Shown here: piece by piece, positions 52,994 to 62,896 of the stretch
Layout of the letters: every line of letters begins with the position of its first letter
How positions within the stretch are numbered: the stretch's first letter is position 1
Origin: JAJDNS01 sp963578825
Lineage (GTDB): Bacteria > Acidobacteriota > Vicinamibacteria > Fen-336
DNA length: 64,000 bases
NCBI GenBank assembly: GCA_963578825.1
Contig: CAUZDW010000001.1
Location: forward strand, 141,365-205,364
Reading direction: 5' to 3'
Translations under genes and position numbers: made by a program
The notes under the pieces: model-generated
Seen by the model: the letters and a program-made list of their open reading frames with translations, nothing else
The model's database searches: none
Told to the model about the DNA's origin: nothing

Positions 52994-54172
52994 ATGCGGG
53001 CGCCGCTTCACCGCAACGTCAAGGCGCTCGGTGTCGTCAGCCTCCTGACCGACGCCAGCAGTGAGATGATCTATCCGCTGCTGCCGGCCTTCGTGACCGG
53101 TCCCTTGCGAGCCGGGCCGGCGCTCCTGGGGGTGATCGAGGGCCTCGCCGAGGCCGTAGCTGCACTCGTGAAGATCGCTTCGGGCCACCTGTCGGACCGC
53201 ATGCCGCGCAAGAAGCCGCTGGTGGTTGCCGGCTACGGGCTCTCCTCATTCGCGCGGCCGCTCCTGGCCCTGGCGGCTTCTCCCCTGCAGGTGCTCGGGG
53301 TACGCCTCGCCGATCGCGTGGGCAAAGGGGTCCGCGGAGCGCCGCGCGACGCTCTCATCGCGGAGGTCACAGCCGCCGCCCAGCGCGGCCGGGCGTACGG
53401 CTTCCACCGCGCCATGGACCACGCGGGGGCGATGGCCGGATCCCTCCTGGCCTCGGCGGTGCTGCTGTTCACCAGCGAGCTCCGCGTTGTGTTCGCGGCC
53501 GCGGCGATCCCGGCAGCGCTGGCCGTCGCAGCCCTCGTGTTCGGTGTTCACGAGGACGAGACGAAGACGAGCTCCCCTCTTCCTCCCGCTGCCGCGATCT
53601 CCTCAGGGGCGCCGCTGGGGAGCGAGTTCCGCCGCTATCTCATCGTTCTCGCGGTCTTCACCCTCGGCAACTCCTCCGATGTCTTCCTCCTCCTGCGCGC
53701 CCAGGAGACAGGCATTCCCCTGGCGCTCATCCCGGCGCTGTGGGCCTGGCACCATCTCATCAAGGCCGCGGCGAGCACGTGGGGCGGCACGCTCTCCGAT
53801 CGCTTCGGCCGAAGGCGGGCGATCCTGCTCGGCTGGGGGTTCTACGGCCTGGCGTACGCGGGGTTTGCCCTCGCAGGCTCCCCGCTGGAGATCGTGGCGC
53901 TCTTCTCGGTGTACGGTCTCTTCCACGCCCTCACCGAAGGACCGGAGCGGGCGTTCGTCGCCGACCTGGCCGGCCCGGACTCGCGAGGGCGGGCGTTCGG
54001 ACTCTTCCACGCGGTCACCGGGGCGATGCTGCTCCCGGCGAGTCTCCTGACCGGCCTTCTGTGGCAGCGTTTCGGTGCCGGGACGGCGCTTGGAGTGGGC
54101 GCCGGACTGGCCATCGTGGCAGCCGCCGGCCTGATTCTGGTGGTGCCCGAGGCCGACCCCGCCGGCGGTTGA
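52994..54172 (+). CDS. MFS transporter
   Basis: 392 aa from ATG 52994, one base after the preceding stop. Twelve helices; the loop 2-3 motif SGHLSDRMPRKKPLVVAGYG and repeat GTLSDRFGRRRAILLG fit the family's GxxxDRxGRR signature. The start, KALGVVSLLTDASSEMIYPL, is characteristic of a bacterial MFS group of unknown substrate. It probably exports or imports a product of the two enzymes before it; the very tight spacing supports an operon. Confidence 0.85.
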   Translation: MRAPLHRNVKALGVVSLLTDASSEMIYPLLPAFVTGPLRAGPALLGVIEGLAEAVAALVKIASGHLSDRMPRKKPLVVAGYGLSSFARPLLALAASPLQVLGVRLADRVGKGVRGAPRDALIAEVTAAAQRGRAYGFHRAMDHAGAMAGSLLASAVLLFTSELRVVFAAAAIPAALAVAALVFGVHEDETKTSSPLPPAAAISSGAPLGSEFRRYLIVLAVFTLGNSSDVFLLLRAQETGIPLALIPALWAWHHLIKAAASTWGGTLSDRFGRRRAILLGWGFYGLAYAGFALAGSPLEIVALFSVYGLFHALTEGPERAFVADLAGPDSRGRAFGLFHAVTGAMLLPASLLTGLLWQRFGAGTALGVGAGLAIVAAAGLILVVPEADPAGG

Positions 54173-54245
54173 CCGGGAGCCGTGCCCGGTCCAAGCTTGG
54201 CCCGTCCCGAAACCTCCGGATCAGGTTCACGAGCGAGGAGAGACC

Positions 54246-54962
54246 ATGGCCACCGCTGCACCGCCCCCCTCCGAGAGCATCGACTTCGGACGCTGCTTCA
54301 CCTTCGTGACGGAAGATCCGGCCTGGGTGACCAAGATCCTCGTCGGGGGTCTGTTCACGCTCCTCTCCGCGATCCTCGTGGGCATCCCCTTCCTGCTGGG
54401 GTACTGGGGGCGCACCCTGAAGAACGTCGCCGCCGGTGAGCGCCAGCCCCTCCCCGAGTGGGACGACCTGGGCGGGCTCTTCAGCGACGGACTGCGCCTC
54501 TTCGGCGTGTACGTCGTGTACGGTCTCGGGCTCGCTCTGGTCATGGGAGCGCTCGGCTGCGTGCTGATGGTGCCCTTCGTTGCCATGGGTAGCGCGGGAG
54601 GCATGGACGGCGGCCCCGAGGCGCTCTTTGCCGCTCTGGGCGGACTGGGCGTGCTGCTGTTCTACCTCGTGGTCTTCGTCGTGGCGATCCTCGGAGCCGT
54701 GTACCTCCCGGCCGCCCTGGCGCGCGCGGCTCTTCGGGACAACTTCTCCGAAGGCTTCGCGTGGCGTGAGATCGTGGCGTTCATCCGGGCCAACCTCGGA
54801 AACTACGCCCTCGCCCTCGTCGTCTATCTCGTGGCGAGCTTCCTGTCGCAATTCGGGGCGATCCTGTGCTGCATCGGACTCTTCCCCGCGGCTTTCTGGG
54901 CCTACGAGGTCCTCGCCTTCGGGCTGGGAGAGACCGTGCGGCTCGGTGGCGGGTCGGTCTAG
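54246..54962 (+). CDS. DUF4013 membrane protein
   Basis: 238 aa. About five or six helices, with the DUF4013 start (about residues 15-75: TEDPAWVTKILVGGLF, GYWGRTLKNVAAGE, LPEWDDLGGLFSDGLRL). The family is uncharacterised. It begins 73 bases after the MFS stop and may extend that operon. It faces a small convergent gene. Confidence 0.8.
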   Translation: MATAAPPPSESIDFGRCFTFVTEDPAWVTKILVGGLFTLLSAILVGIPFLLGYWGRTLKNVAAGERQPLPEWDDLGGLFSDGLRLFGVYVVYGLGLALVMGALGCVLMVPFVAMGSAGGMDGGPEALFAALGGLGVLLFYLVVFVVAILGAVYLPAALARAALRDNFSEGFAWREIVAFIRANLGNYALALVVYLVASFLSQFGAILCCIGLFPAAFWAYEVLAFGLGETVRLGGGSV

Positions 54963-54966
54963 GAAC

Positions 54967-55179
54967 TTAGATCAGGGTCGCCAGGGTGCGCTCGCCTGCC
55001 GCGGCGCGGGCGGCGCCCTGCATGCTGCCGAGGAACTGCCAGCCGGGGCCCTTTCGTGTGTCGGGGCCGATGCTGAGGCAGGCGCCGAGCTCCAGGAGCC
55101 TGGCAAGCGGGATGCTCTCCGGAGGCCGAGCAAGGGTCAGCGCCACGTCCCGGGTGCCCCGCGTCTGCACCTGGTGCAC
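54967..55179 (-). CDS. small hypothetical protein
   Basis: 70 aa, unknown. It begins MHQVQTRGTRDVALTLARPP and has strong GC bias at third codon positions, the same as neighbouring genes, so I consider it real. No membrane helix or signal. It starts 12 bases after the YihY gene on the same strand and is likely co-transcribed. Confidence 0.45.
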   Translation of the reverse strand: MHQVQTRGTRDVALTLARPPESIPLARLLELGACLSIGPDTRKGPGWQFLGSMQGAARAAAGERTLATLI

Positions 55180-55191
55180 GAGACCCTCCTC

Positions 55192-56247
55192 CTAGAGCTT
55201 CTCCGCCAGCTCGGCCACCGCCTCGAGACGCAGGTGCCGCTCCTCGGCCAGGGCTTGACGGCTCTGGGGCTGGCCCTTCTCGAATCCTCGGGCGATGGCC
55301 GCCATCATCGGCACCAGCCATTGCGGGTCGGACACGCTCAGCTCGCCCTTGTGCTCGAGGGGCTCGAAGTCGCGCCCCTTCATGGCCTGCAGGGTGAACG
55401 CCAGCTCCATCCCGAACAGCACGATCAGCCACGTCAGGTGGAGCCAGAAGAGAAACAGCGGGATCAACCCGAGGGCGCCGTACAGCTTCATGTAGGGCAG
55501 CGCCTTGCTCACGTACAGGCCGAAACCGAAGCGCGAAAGGGACCAGAGCACCGAGGCGACCAGGGCGCCCCAGAGCGCCGGCCGCCATCGAACGGCCGTG
55601 TTGCGCATCAGCTTGTAGGCCAGGAGGAGCAGCACGAAGCCGGCGACGATCGAGCGGACCCGAGCCAGGCCCCCTAGGAGCAGTCCCAGGAGCGGCACGT
55701 CCCGGGCCAGATCGAAGCCGAGCTCGGCCAGGTAGAGCACGACGAAGAGGACGAGCGGGCCGAGGGTGACCAGCGCCCAGTAGATGACCACGCGGAAGAG
55801 CGTGCTCCGCCCCTGTGGCGCACGGTAGATGCGGTTGGCGCTGTGCTCGAAGGAGATCAGGAGGCCGAGCGCGGCCCAGATGAGCAGCAGCAAGCCCAGC
55901 CCGCCGATGGCCTCGAAGCTGAGCGTTGAAACCGAGCGCACGATCTCGAGGATCTGACGGTCGAGCTCCCCCTTGAACGCCACCGCCTCGGGCGAGCCGC
56001 CCGCGACCTGAAAATCGAACAAGCCGTAGACCGCCTGCTGGAGACCGAGGAACGCCGCATCGAGGTCGCCGAACATGCGGAAGGCCAGCATGCTGATCAT
56101 CAGCAACAGCACCATGCTGAAGATCGTGCGGTAGGTCAGCGCGGCCGCCATCTGGCCGGCCTGGTCCTCGCCAAGCTCCCTGCTGCAGTGTCGGGTGAGA
56201 TCCACCGCAAGGCGCAAGAAGCGCTGGGCACGGCTCAGCTCCGCCAC
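55192..56247 (-). CDS. YihY/BrkB-family membrane protein
   Basis: 351 aa from GTG 56247. About seven helices, with AAALTYRTIFSMVLLLMISM and LLIWAALGLLISFEHSANRI typical of YihY. The family was once mis-named RNase BN; members are probably transporters or alternate-flip membrane proteins. The same frame upstream of the GTG reads LLRRLRAYIEWLISHPVAEL and looks protein-like up to a TAA, with no ATG/GTG/TTG, so the true start could be a CTG near 56295. Confidence 0.85.
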   Translation of the reverse strand: MAELSRAQRFLRLAVDLTRHCSRELGEDQAGQMAAALTYRTIFSMVLLLMISMLAFRMFGDLDAAFLGLQQAVYGLFDFQVAGGSPEAVAFKGELDRQILEIVRSVSTLSFEAIGGLGLLLLIWAALGLLISFEHSANRIYRAPQGRSTLFRVVIYWALVTLGPLVLFVVLYLAELGFDLARDVPLLGLLLGGLARVRSIVAGFVLLLLAYKLMRNTAVRWRPALWGALVASVLWSLSRFGFGLYVSKALPYMKLYGALGLIPLFLFWLHLTWLIVLFGMELAFTLQAMKGRDFEPLEHKGELSVSDPQWLVPMMAAIARGFEKGQPQSRQALAEERHLRLEAVAELAEKL

Positions 56248-56380
56248 CGGGTGGCTGATCAGCCATTCGATGTAGGCACGCAGCCGGCGAAGCAGGCCAT
56301 GGGGGGATTATGCCCTCGGGGAGCGCGAAGTCGAGAGAGACCCGGGCCCAGGGCGTGTGGGCTACAATCGCTTCGCCCTC

Positions 56381-59300
56381 GTGAGCCTGCACCCACTCGT
56401 CTTGCTCTCTCCTTCGTTCGCGGCGGCGGTGGAGCTGCCACGCCGTCTGGCCGCCTCCAGCGGTGCGCTCGCCGGCCTCTATCCCTTGAAGGTCCTGGAC
56501 CTCGCTCGCACCCTCGCCGAGCCGACGCTCCTCGGACAGGGGCTGCGCGCGTGGGACAGTGGGCACGACGCCCTCCTGGCCACACGTCTGCTCGCGGAGG
56601 GCGATCGGAGCTTCGACCTGCCGGCTGGCCGATTTCGCGTGCGTGTCGCGGCCACCCTCGCCCGAACGCTCCGAGGCCTGCGCCGGGGAGGCGTCCCCCC
56701 GGAGCGTCTCGAGGCTTACGCCAACCGGACGGACCGCCCCGCCGGAGACGCCGAGCGACTTCGTACGCTCTCGCTCCTCTACCGGAGCTTTCACGACGCG
56801 CTGCAAGACAAGACCGCGGACCCGGCGACGCTGCTCTCGGCCGCCGTCGACGCCCTCGGTGGTGCGCACTGGCTGTCGGACGCCGACGTGTTGATCCTCG
56901 ACGACCTCGAGCTCGACCCCATCGAACGGGACTTCGTCCAGGCCCTGGCCCGCGTCCGACCCGTCCACATCCTTCGCCGCGACCTCCCGCGGGAGCTCGG
57001 TCGGTCCTCCTTCCGCGCCTGGGCGGCGGGCCACGGGATCGAAGAACGAGACGCCGCCGACACCCGTCTCGCGCCACTGGCTCCTCCGCCCCCGCCCGAG
57101 GGACTCGCGCGTCTGCGGCGGGGCCTCTTCGAGCCGCCAGGAGGGTCGCCGGTGGAGGACGGCTCCGTCGCTTTCGTCACCGCGCCCGGCGAGGCGGCGG
57201 AGGTCCGGGCGATCGTGCGCCGCCTCCTGGGCGAAGCCTCCCGGGGCGTGCCCTTCGAGGAGATGGGCGTCATCCTCCCGCGGCCCCGGGTCTACGCCCC
57301 CCTCTTCACCGATCTCCTCGAGCGAGTCGGCCTCCCCCACCGCCTTCATCCCTCGCTGCCCCTGCACTTCGGCCGCTCGGCGCGCTCGCTGCTCTTGCTG
57401 TTTCGCTGCCGCGGGCTCCAGCGGTCGGCGGTGATGGAGTTCCTCACCTTCGCCCCCGTGCCGTTCGGCGAGTTCCTCGGCGAGGACGCCGAGGCCGAGC
57501 CCCCGCGATGGGATGCGGTCAGCCGCGACGCCGGCATCGTCTCCGGTCTCGACCGCTGGATGATTGGTCTGCGGGCTCATTCCGAGGCCGAGCGCGCAGC
57601 GGCGGAGAGAGAGAAAGACGCTGGCCGACGCGAGCGGCGCGAGCGGCATGTGCGGGAGGCGACGTCGCTTCTTCGCGTCGTGGAGCTTCTGTCGGCCACA
57701 CTGGACTCGCTCTCGGGCTCGGAGCCCTGGCCCGTCTGGTCGGAGAGGCTGCAGGCGGTCTGCGCCCAGTGGATCGGCCCCGAGCGCGATCGCGAGAGCG
57801 TCAAGGCCGTGCTCGCCGACCTGGGCGGGCTGGGCGGAGTGACGTCCCGGGCGGAGTGGGAGGAGGTCGAGCAGGTTCTCGAGGCCCGCTTCGAGTGGGA
57901 GCGTCTGCCGCTCGAGCCCACCGAAGGGGGGGCCGTTCACGTCGGGGCCCTCGACGCCATGGCGGGCCTGCCCTTCCGCGTCGTCGCCATCCCGGGACTG
58001 GTGGAGGGAGGCTACCCTGGCGTCCTGCGCCCCGACCCCTTCCTCCTGGACGAAGAGCGTGAGGCTCTGGAGAAGGACAAAGACAAGGACAAGCAGACCG
58101 AGCCGCAAGCGCGTGAGGACTTGCCGAGCGGGGTGATCGTGGTGCAAACCGGCCAGCTGAGCCTGTTCGACGACGCGCCCTCGCCATCGAAGCCCGTGGA
58201 GTCCTCGGCGATCTCCCCGCCGACAGGACGGCTCGAGACCGCTCGGCCGGATCCGCCACGGCTGCCCACGACGCAGGATCGTCTGCTCCAGGCACGACGG
58301 CTCTTCCATCGGGCCGTCTCCCAGGCCACCGAACGCCTCGTGCTGTCCTACCCGCGCGCCGACGCTCGGACCGGGCGCGAGCGCCTGCCGTCCTTGTTCC
58401 TCGCTGCTGCGGCCTCGGCGCTGGCGGGCCGGCCCCTGGCCGGCATCGACCTGGAACGGCTGGTCGTGGAGGACGACCCCGCTGCCCTGCCCCTCGAGGA
58501 GACCCTCGACGCCGGCGAGCGCGATCGGGCGCGGGTGCGGGCAGGCGGTCGGGTCGCCGCGGAGGCCATCGCGGCGGGCTCGAGCTTCTTCAAACAGTCG
58601 CGCCTCGCAGCGCAGGCACGCTGGTCGGGACGGCTGACCCGCTACGACGGCCTCCTGAGCGACCTGCCGGACGAGGTGGCGGAGAAGATCGATCCGCTGC
58701 GCCGCACGAGAGCGATGTCGGCGAGCCGGCTGGCCGTCTACGCGCGGTGCGGCTTCCAGTACCTTCTCAAGCACGTGCTTCGCCTCGAGCCCGCGCTGGA
58801 GCCCGAAGAGCGCCGCAGGCTCGAGCCCCTGGAGAAGGGGACCCTCTTCCACGACGTGGCCGAACGCTTCCTGCGCGAGCGACGCGACGGCGGCGAGCTG
58901 CCCGTCCGGAACACCCAGGAGAACCAGGCCCGCATCCTCGAGATGGCCGACGAGGGGCTCGAGAAGCTGGTGGAGGGGAGCCCCCCTCGCTTCACGCTCC
59001 TGTGGGAGCGGGAGAAGCGACGCTTCCGGGAGTATGTGATCTCCTGGCTCCGGCGCGAGGCCGCTTTGGCGGGGCGCTCCACCCCCGCGCACTTCGAGGT
59101 GAGCTTCGGTCTCGGAGACGAGCCCGACGGAGTCGAGCCTCACGACCCCGAGCCGATCGAGATCCCCCTGGGCGACGGGCGCGCGCTGCGCGTCTCGGGG
59201 AAAATCGACCGAATCGACCGGGGAGCCGAGGGGCTCATTCTCCGCGACTACAAGACGGGCAAGGCTCCGAAAGACGACGGACGGGTCTTCCGCGGCGGAC

Positions 59301-59626
59301 GGCAGCTCCAGATCCCCTTCTACATCCTGGCGACGAAACGGCTCTTGCCCGGCGAGCAGGTGACCCAGGCGTTCCTCGACTACGTGGACGGCGGAAGGCA
59401 GGTCGCGTTCGATCCCGAGGCGGCCGGCGGCGACACGTTCCGCGACGTCCTGAGGCGGCTCGTGGACCTGATTTCCGGCGGTGCGTTCGTGCAGGAGCCG
59501 GCGGCGTGCGACTGGTGCGACTTCACCGCCGTGTGCGGACCGAAGGGGCTTCTCCAGAGGCGCCAGAGAATCAAGATCCGCGACGCCACACTCCAGTCCT
59601 ACCTGCGACTGAGGAATCTCGGATGA
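56381..59626 (+). CDS. addB: AddB-type helicase-nuclease subunit
   Basis: About 1081 aa from GTG 56381 (GTG 56357 possible). The N-terminal helicase-like region lacks a strict Walker A motif (LSPSFAAAVELPRRLAA). The RecB-type nuclease is C-terminal with SGKIDRIDRGAEGLILRDYK (Asp and DYK), and the 4Fe-4S cysteines are an upstream Cys (VYARCGFQYLL) plus CDWCDFTAVC. Partner of AddA in double-strand-break end resection. ATGA overlap with the next gene. The N-terminus is divergent, so it may contact different partners from B. subtilis AddB. Confidence 0.85.
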   Translation: MSLHPLVLLSPSFAAAVELPRRLAASSGALAGLYPLKVLDLARTLAEPTLLGQGLRAWDSGHDALLATRLLAEGDRSFDLPAGRFRVRVAATLARTLRGLRRGGVPPERLEAYANRTDRPAGDAERLRTLSLLYRSFHDALQDKTADPATLLSAAVDALGGAHWLSDADVLILDDLELDPIERDFVQALARVRPVHILRRDLPRELGRSSFRAWAAGHGIEERDAADTRLAPLAPPPPPEGLARLRRGLFEPPGGSPVEDGSVAFVTAPGEAAEVRAIVRRLLGEASRGVPFEEMGVILPRPRVYAPLFTDLLERVGLPHRLHPSLPLHFGRSARSLLLLFRCRGLQRSAVMEFLTFAPVPFGEFLGEDAEAEPPRWDAVSRDAGIVSGLDRWMIGLRAHSEAERAAAEREKDAGRRERRERHVREATSLLRVVELLSATLDSLSGSEPWPVWSERLQAVCAQWIGPERDRESVKAVLADLGGLGGVTSRAEWEEVEQVLEARFEWERLPLEPTEGGAVHVGALDAMAGLPFRVVAIPGLVEGGYPGVLRPDPFLLDEEREALEKDKDKDKQTEPQAREDLPSGVIVVQTGQLSLFDDAPSPSKPVESSAISPPTGRLETARPDPPRLPTTQDRLLQARRLFHRAVSQATERLVLSYPRADARTGRERLPSLFLAAAASALAGRPLAGIDLERLVVEDDPAALPLEETLDAGERDRARVRAGGRVAAEAIAAGSSFFKQSRLAAQARWSGRLTRYDGLLSDLPDEVAEKIDPLRRTRAMSASRLAVYARCGFQYLLKHVLRLEPALEPEERRRLEPLEKGTLFHDVAERFLRERRDGGELPVRNTQENQARILEMADEGLEKLVEGSPPRFTLLWEREKRRFREYVISWLRREAALAGRSTPAHFEVSFGLGDEPDGVEPHDPEPIEIPLGDGRALRVSGKIDRIDRGAEGLILRDYKTGKAPKDDGRVFRGGRQLQIPFYILATKRLLPGEQVTQAFLDYVDGGRQVAFDPEAAGGDTFRDVLRRLVDLISGGAFVQEPAACDWCDFTAVCGPKGLLQRRQRIKIRDATLQSYLRLRNLG

Positions 59627-62600
59627 GCTTTCGCCCGGTGGACGAGGACGCCCGGGAGAGGGCGCGCCGCGACCACGGGACGAGCCTCGTGGTGAAGGCC
59701 GGCGCGGGCACGGGGAAGACGACACTCCTCGTGGACCGCATCGAGGCGATCGTCCGCTCCGGCTCGGCGTGCCTCGATCAGATCGCCGCGGTCACGTTCA
59801 CCGAAAACGCCGCCACGACGATGAAGCTGCGGCTGAGAGAACGGCTCGAGGCGGTCCGTGTGGACTCGGCCCTGCCCACCGAGGAGCGGGAGCGGGCCTC
59901 AGCCGCCCTGGAGGTTCTCGAGCGGGCCAACGTCTCGACGATCCACGCTCTCTGCGCCGCCATCCTCCAGGAAAGGCCCCTGGATTGCGGGGTCGTGCCC
60001 GGTTTTCGCATGGCGGACGAAGCGGAGGCCGACGTGCTCTTCGCCCAGGCCTGGGAGGAGTGGCTGGGCGAGAGGCTGACCCGGGGAGACGACGTGCTGC
60101 TCGAAGCTCTCGACCGCGAGATACCCCTGGAGGCGGTGGGCGCATGGGGCCAGCGCACGTCCCTCAGAGGGCTCGCCCGGAAGCTCCTCGAGCAGCGCGA
60201 CCTCGAGCCGTTGGCGGCGAAGGACGCCTTCGACGCCGACGCGGCCCGCGGGGAGCTGCTCTCGAAGGCCGCGCGAGCCGGGGAGCTGGCGGCGACGGCC
60301 CGGGACGGCGACCTGCTCGCGGAGAAGCTCAAGGGCTTCGTCTCCCACGCCGAGCTCGCGTCACCCCTCACGGGGAGCGCTCTCATCGATCACCTCCTCG
60401 CGCCGCCCGACGTCCCGAAGAACTTCGGCCACCGCCCGCGCTGGCCGAGCGCCGAGGCCCTCGAGGAGGCCCGTGAGATTGCCGCGTGGTCGAAGGAGTC
60501 GGCGGCCGCGTGGCGCACCGCGCTGGGCGCCGACGTCCATGGCCGGCTCGTTCGGGCCCTCGGTGGGGTGACGGCGCTCTACGAAAGGCGCAAGGCCGAA
60601 AGAGGTGTCCTCGACTTTCTCGATCTGCTCGTCAAGGCCCGCGACGCGCTCCGTGACCGCCCTGCGGTCCGGGAGCATTTTCACCGTCGCTTCCGCCACG
60701 TCATCATCGACGAGTTTCAGGACACCGACCGTCTCCAGGTGGAGATCGCCCGGCTCCTCGCCGGGGATCGCCCCGGGGCGCTGGTGGTGGTGGGCGACGC
60801 CAAGCAATCCATCTATCGCTTTCGCCGGGCCGAGGTGCGGCTGTTCCGAGAGCTCGCCCGGGAGCGGGCCGAGAAAGGCGCGGTGCTGCACCTCAAGCAG
60901 AACTTCCGGTCGCGCCCCGCGATCCTGCGCTTCGTCAACCGCGTGTTCGGCCACCTGATCGAAGCCTCCGACGAGGCGGACCAGCCCGCCTACGAGCCCA
61001 TCGACCCTCCCCCGGGCCTGTCGGACGAGCCCTCGGTGGTGGCTCTCCGGTTTCCGGCCCCGACCGCAGCCGGGGGCGACGATCTCCTGCACGCCGAAGC
61101 GGGCGCCCTCGCCGCGTTCCTTGCCCAGGCCGCGCGCGGGGCGCACACCGTTCGCGACCCGGGGACCGGCGCCGACCGGCCCAGCCGGGCCGGAGACGTC
61201 CTGGTCCTCACCCGGCGGCTCACGAAGGTGCGCTTCCTCGAGGAGGCCTTCGAGGCCGCCGGCCTTCGCTTCACCGTAGAGGGCGGAAAGTCGTTCTTCG
61301 ACAGGCAGGAGGTTCACGAGACCCTGGCGGTGCTCCGGGCCGTCGACGACCCGTCGGACCATCTGTCTCTCGTGGCAGCCCTCCGCTCGTCCTTCTTCGG
61401 CTCGAGCGATCGGGACATCGTCGCGTACTCGCTGTCCGGCGGCCTGCCGTCCATGGGAGAGCCGGTGGACGAGCAGCGGCCCGGGGCAGGCGCCCTTGGC
61501 CCGGCCCTCGAGGTGCTCCGGGGCCTCCACGAGAAGCGCACCCACCTCTCGGTTCCCGCCCTCCTCGAACGGCTCTACGACGAGACGCGGATCCTGGCCG
61601 CCCTCACCGGCACGCGGCGCGGGGAGGCGCAGGTGGCCAACCTGGAGAAGGTCGCAACCCTGGCGCGCCAGGCCGCTCCTCTCGGCGTGCTCACTCTCCG
61701 CGGCTTCGCCAACCTTCTTGCGGAGCGCGTCGTGAGCGCTCGCGAGGAGCCCGACCTTCCCTCGACCCGGCCGGGCGACCCGGACACCGTGCGCGTCCTC
61801 TCCGTCCACAAGGCCAAGGGGCTCGAGGCCCCCATTGTGGCGCTCTACGACACGGCCGATCGGGCGTGGTTCTCCGCCGACACGGTGCCCGTGTGGGAGG
61901 AGGGCCGGATCGCCATCGGGTTTCGCGAGGGCTGCCAACCCGAGGGCTGGGCGGCTCTCGTGCAGAGGGAGAAGCGCAAGGCCTGGGCGGAGAACCGCCG
62001 CCTTCTCTACGTGGCCTGCACCCGGGCGCGAGACCTCCTGGTCGTCCCGCGCCCGCCCGTGGACGCCGCGCTGGGCGAGTTCTGGAGAGACCTCATCCTG
62101 AAGCTGCCCGCGTCGTCCGACGCCGACGTGCGCGTGGTGGATGCGGAGACGGTGCCCGTCCCCGAGCACTCGATCCAGCGCTCGGAGCTCTGGGCTCTCG
62201 CCGGAGCCGAGGGTGGCGACGCGGTGGCCGCCCGCTGGGAGACCGAGCGGCGCGAGCAGATCGCCGAGGCCCGCCAGAGACCCTTCGCTCCCATCTCGGC
62301 CACGCGCCTCGCGGCACAAAGCGCCCCGCCGCCGGCGGTTCACCCTGGAGACGGCAGCGGCCGGGACTTCGGAAGCCTCGTCCACCGGCTGCTGGAGTGG
62401 GTCTCCTTCGAGGAGACAGGCGAGAGCCGGGGCAAGGCCATCCGCAGCATGGCCGTGGCATTGGCCCCTGCCTTCGGCCTGGACGAAGAGGCCGCCGCAC
62501 GAGCCGCCGCCCAGGTCGACGGCGCCTTGGGCCTGCCCGTAATGGAGCGAGCCCGGCGGGCCCCCAGGGTGTGGCGCGAGATGGGTGTCTGGTTCCCCGA

Positions 62601-62832
62601 CGGCGAGCACCTGGTCGAGGGCAAGGTGGACCTGGTCTTCGAAGAGAACGGCCAGCTCGTGGTGGTGGACTACAAGAGCGACGCCATCACCGACGAGCAG
62701 GCCCTGGCCCAGGCGGCCCACCACGCCCCCCAGCTCCAGCTCTACGGCCGGGGCCTCGCCCAGGCCCTGGCCATGCCTGTCCGAGAACGCCTCGTCGTCT
62801 TCACCGCCCTCGCCCGCTCCGTCCCGGTGTAG
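59623..62832 (+). CDS. addA: AddA-type UvrD helicase with RecB nuclease
   Basis: 1069 aa from ATG 59623. SF1A helicase with Walker A KAGAGTGKTTLLVDRIEA, IIDEFQDTD, GDAKQSIYRFRRAEV, VLSVHKAKGLEAPIVALYD and YVACTRARD motifs in the usual order. C-terminal nuclease: GKVDLVFEENGQLVVVDYKS, with Glu, Asp and DYK. It unwinds and degrades DNA ends until Chi-type sites lead to RecA loading. Full length (B. subtilis AddA is about 1230 aa; this one is somewhat shorter). Confidence 0.95.
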   Translation: MSFRPVDEDARERARRDHGTSLVVKAGAGTGKTTLLVDRIEAIVRSGSACLDQIAAVTFTENAATTMKLRLRERLEAVRVDSALPTEERERASAALEVLERANVSTIHALCAAILQERPLDCGVVPGFRMADEAEADVLFAQAWEEWLGERLTRGDDVLLEALDREIPLEAVGAWGQRTSLRGLARKLLEQRDLEPLAAKDAFDADAARGELLSKAARAGELAATARDGDLLAEKLKGFVSHAELASPLTGSALIDHLLAPPDVPKNFGHRPRWPSAEALEEAREIAAWSKESAAAWRTALGADVHGRLVRALGGVTALYERRKAERGVLDFLDLLVKARDALRDRPAVREHFHRRFRHVIIDEFQDTDRLQVEIARLLAGDRPGALVVVGDAKQSIYRFRRAEVRLFRELARERAEKGAVLHLKQNFRSRPAILRFVNRVFGHLIEASDEADQPAYEPIDPPPGLSDEPSVVALRFPAPTAAGGDDLLHAEAGALAAFLAQAARGAHTVRDPGTGADRPSRAGDVLVLTRRLTKVRFLEEAFEAAGLRFTVEGGKSFFDRQEVHETLAVLRAVDDPSDHLSLVAALRSSFFGSSDRDIVAYSLSGGLPSMGEPVDEQRPGAGALGPALEVLRGLHEKRTHLSVPALLERLYDETRILAALTGTRRGEAQVANLEKVATLARQAAPLGVLTLRGFANLLAERVVSAREEPDLPSTRPGDPDTVRVLSVHKAKGLEAPIVALYDTADRAWFSADTVPVWEEGRIAIGFREGCQPEGWAALVQREKRKAWAENRRLLYVACTRARDLLVVPRPPVDAALGEFWRDLILKLPASSDADVRVVDAETVPVPEHSIQRSELWALAGAEGGDAVAARWETERREQIAEARQRPFAPISATRLAAQSAPPPAVHPGDGSGRDFGSLVHRLLEWVSFEETGESRGKAIRSMAVALAPAFGLDEEAAARAAAQVDGALGLPVMERARRAPRVWREMGVWFPDGEHLVEGKVDLVFEENGQLVVVDYKSDAITDEQALAQAAHHAPQLQLYGRGLAQALAMPVRERLVVFTALARSVPV

Positions 62833-62896
62833 AAACAGTCACACCGTCTCGAGGCCGGAACCGACACGGCCGAGCCGCGTGCTAGAGTCGCCGAAA

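Noticed and set aside
54959..59725. 1588-codon minus-strand open frame spanning the YihY and addB region
   Set aside because: It crosses real genes of other frames, has no recognisable domain and no ribosome site; only the small 54967-55179 gene overlapping its 3' end looks real.
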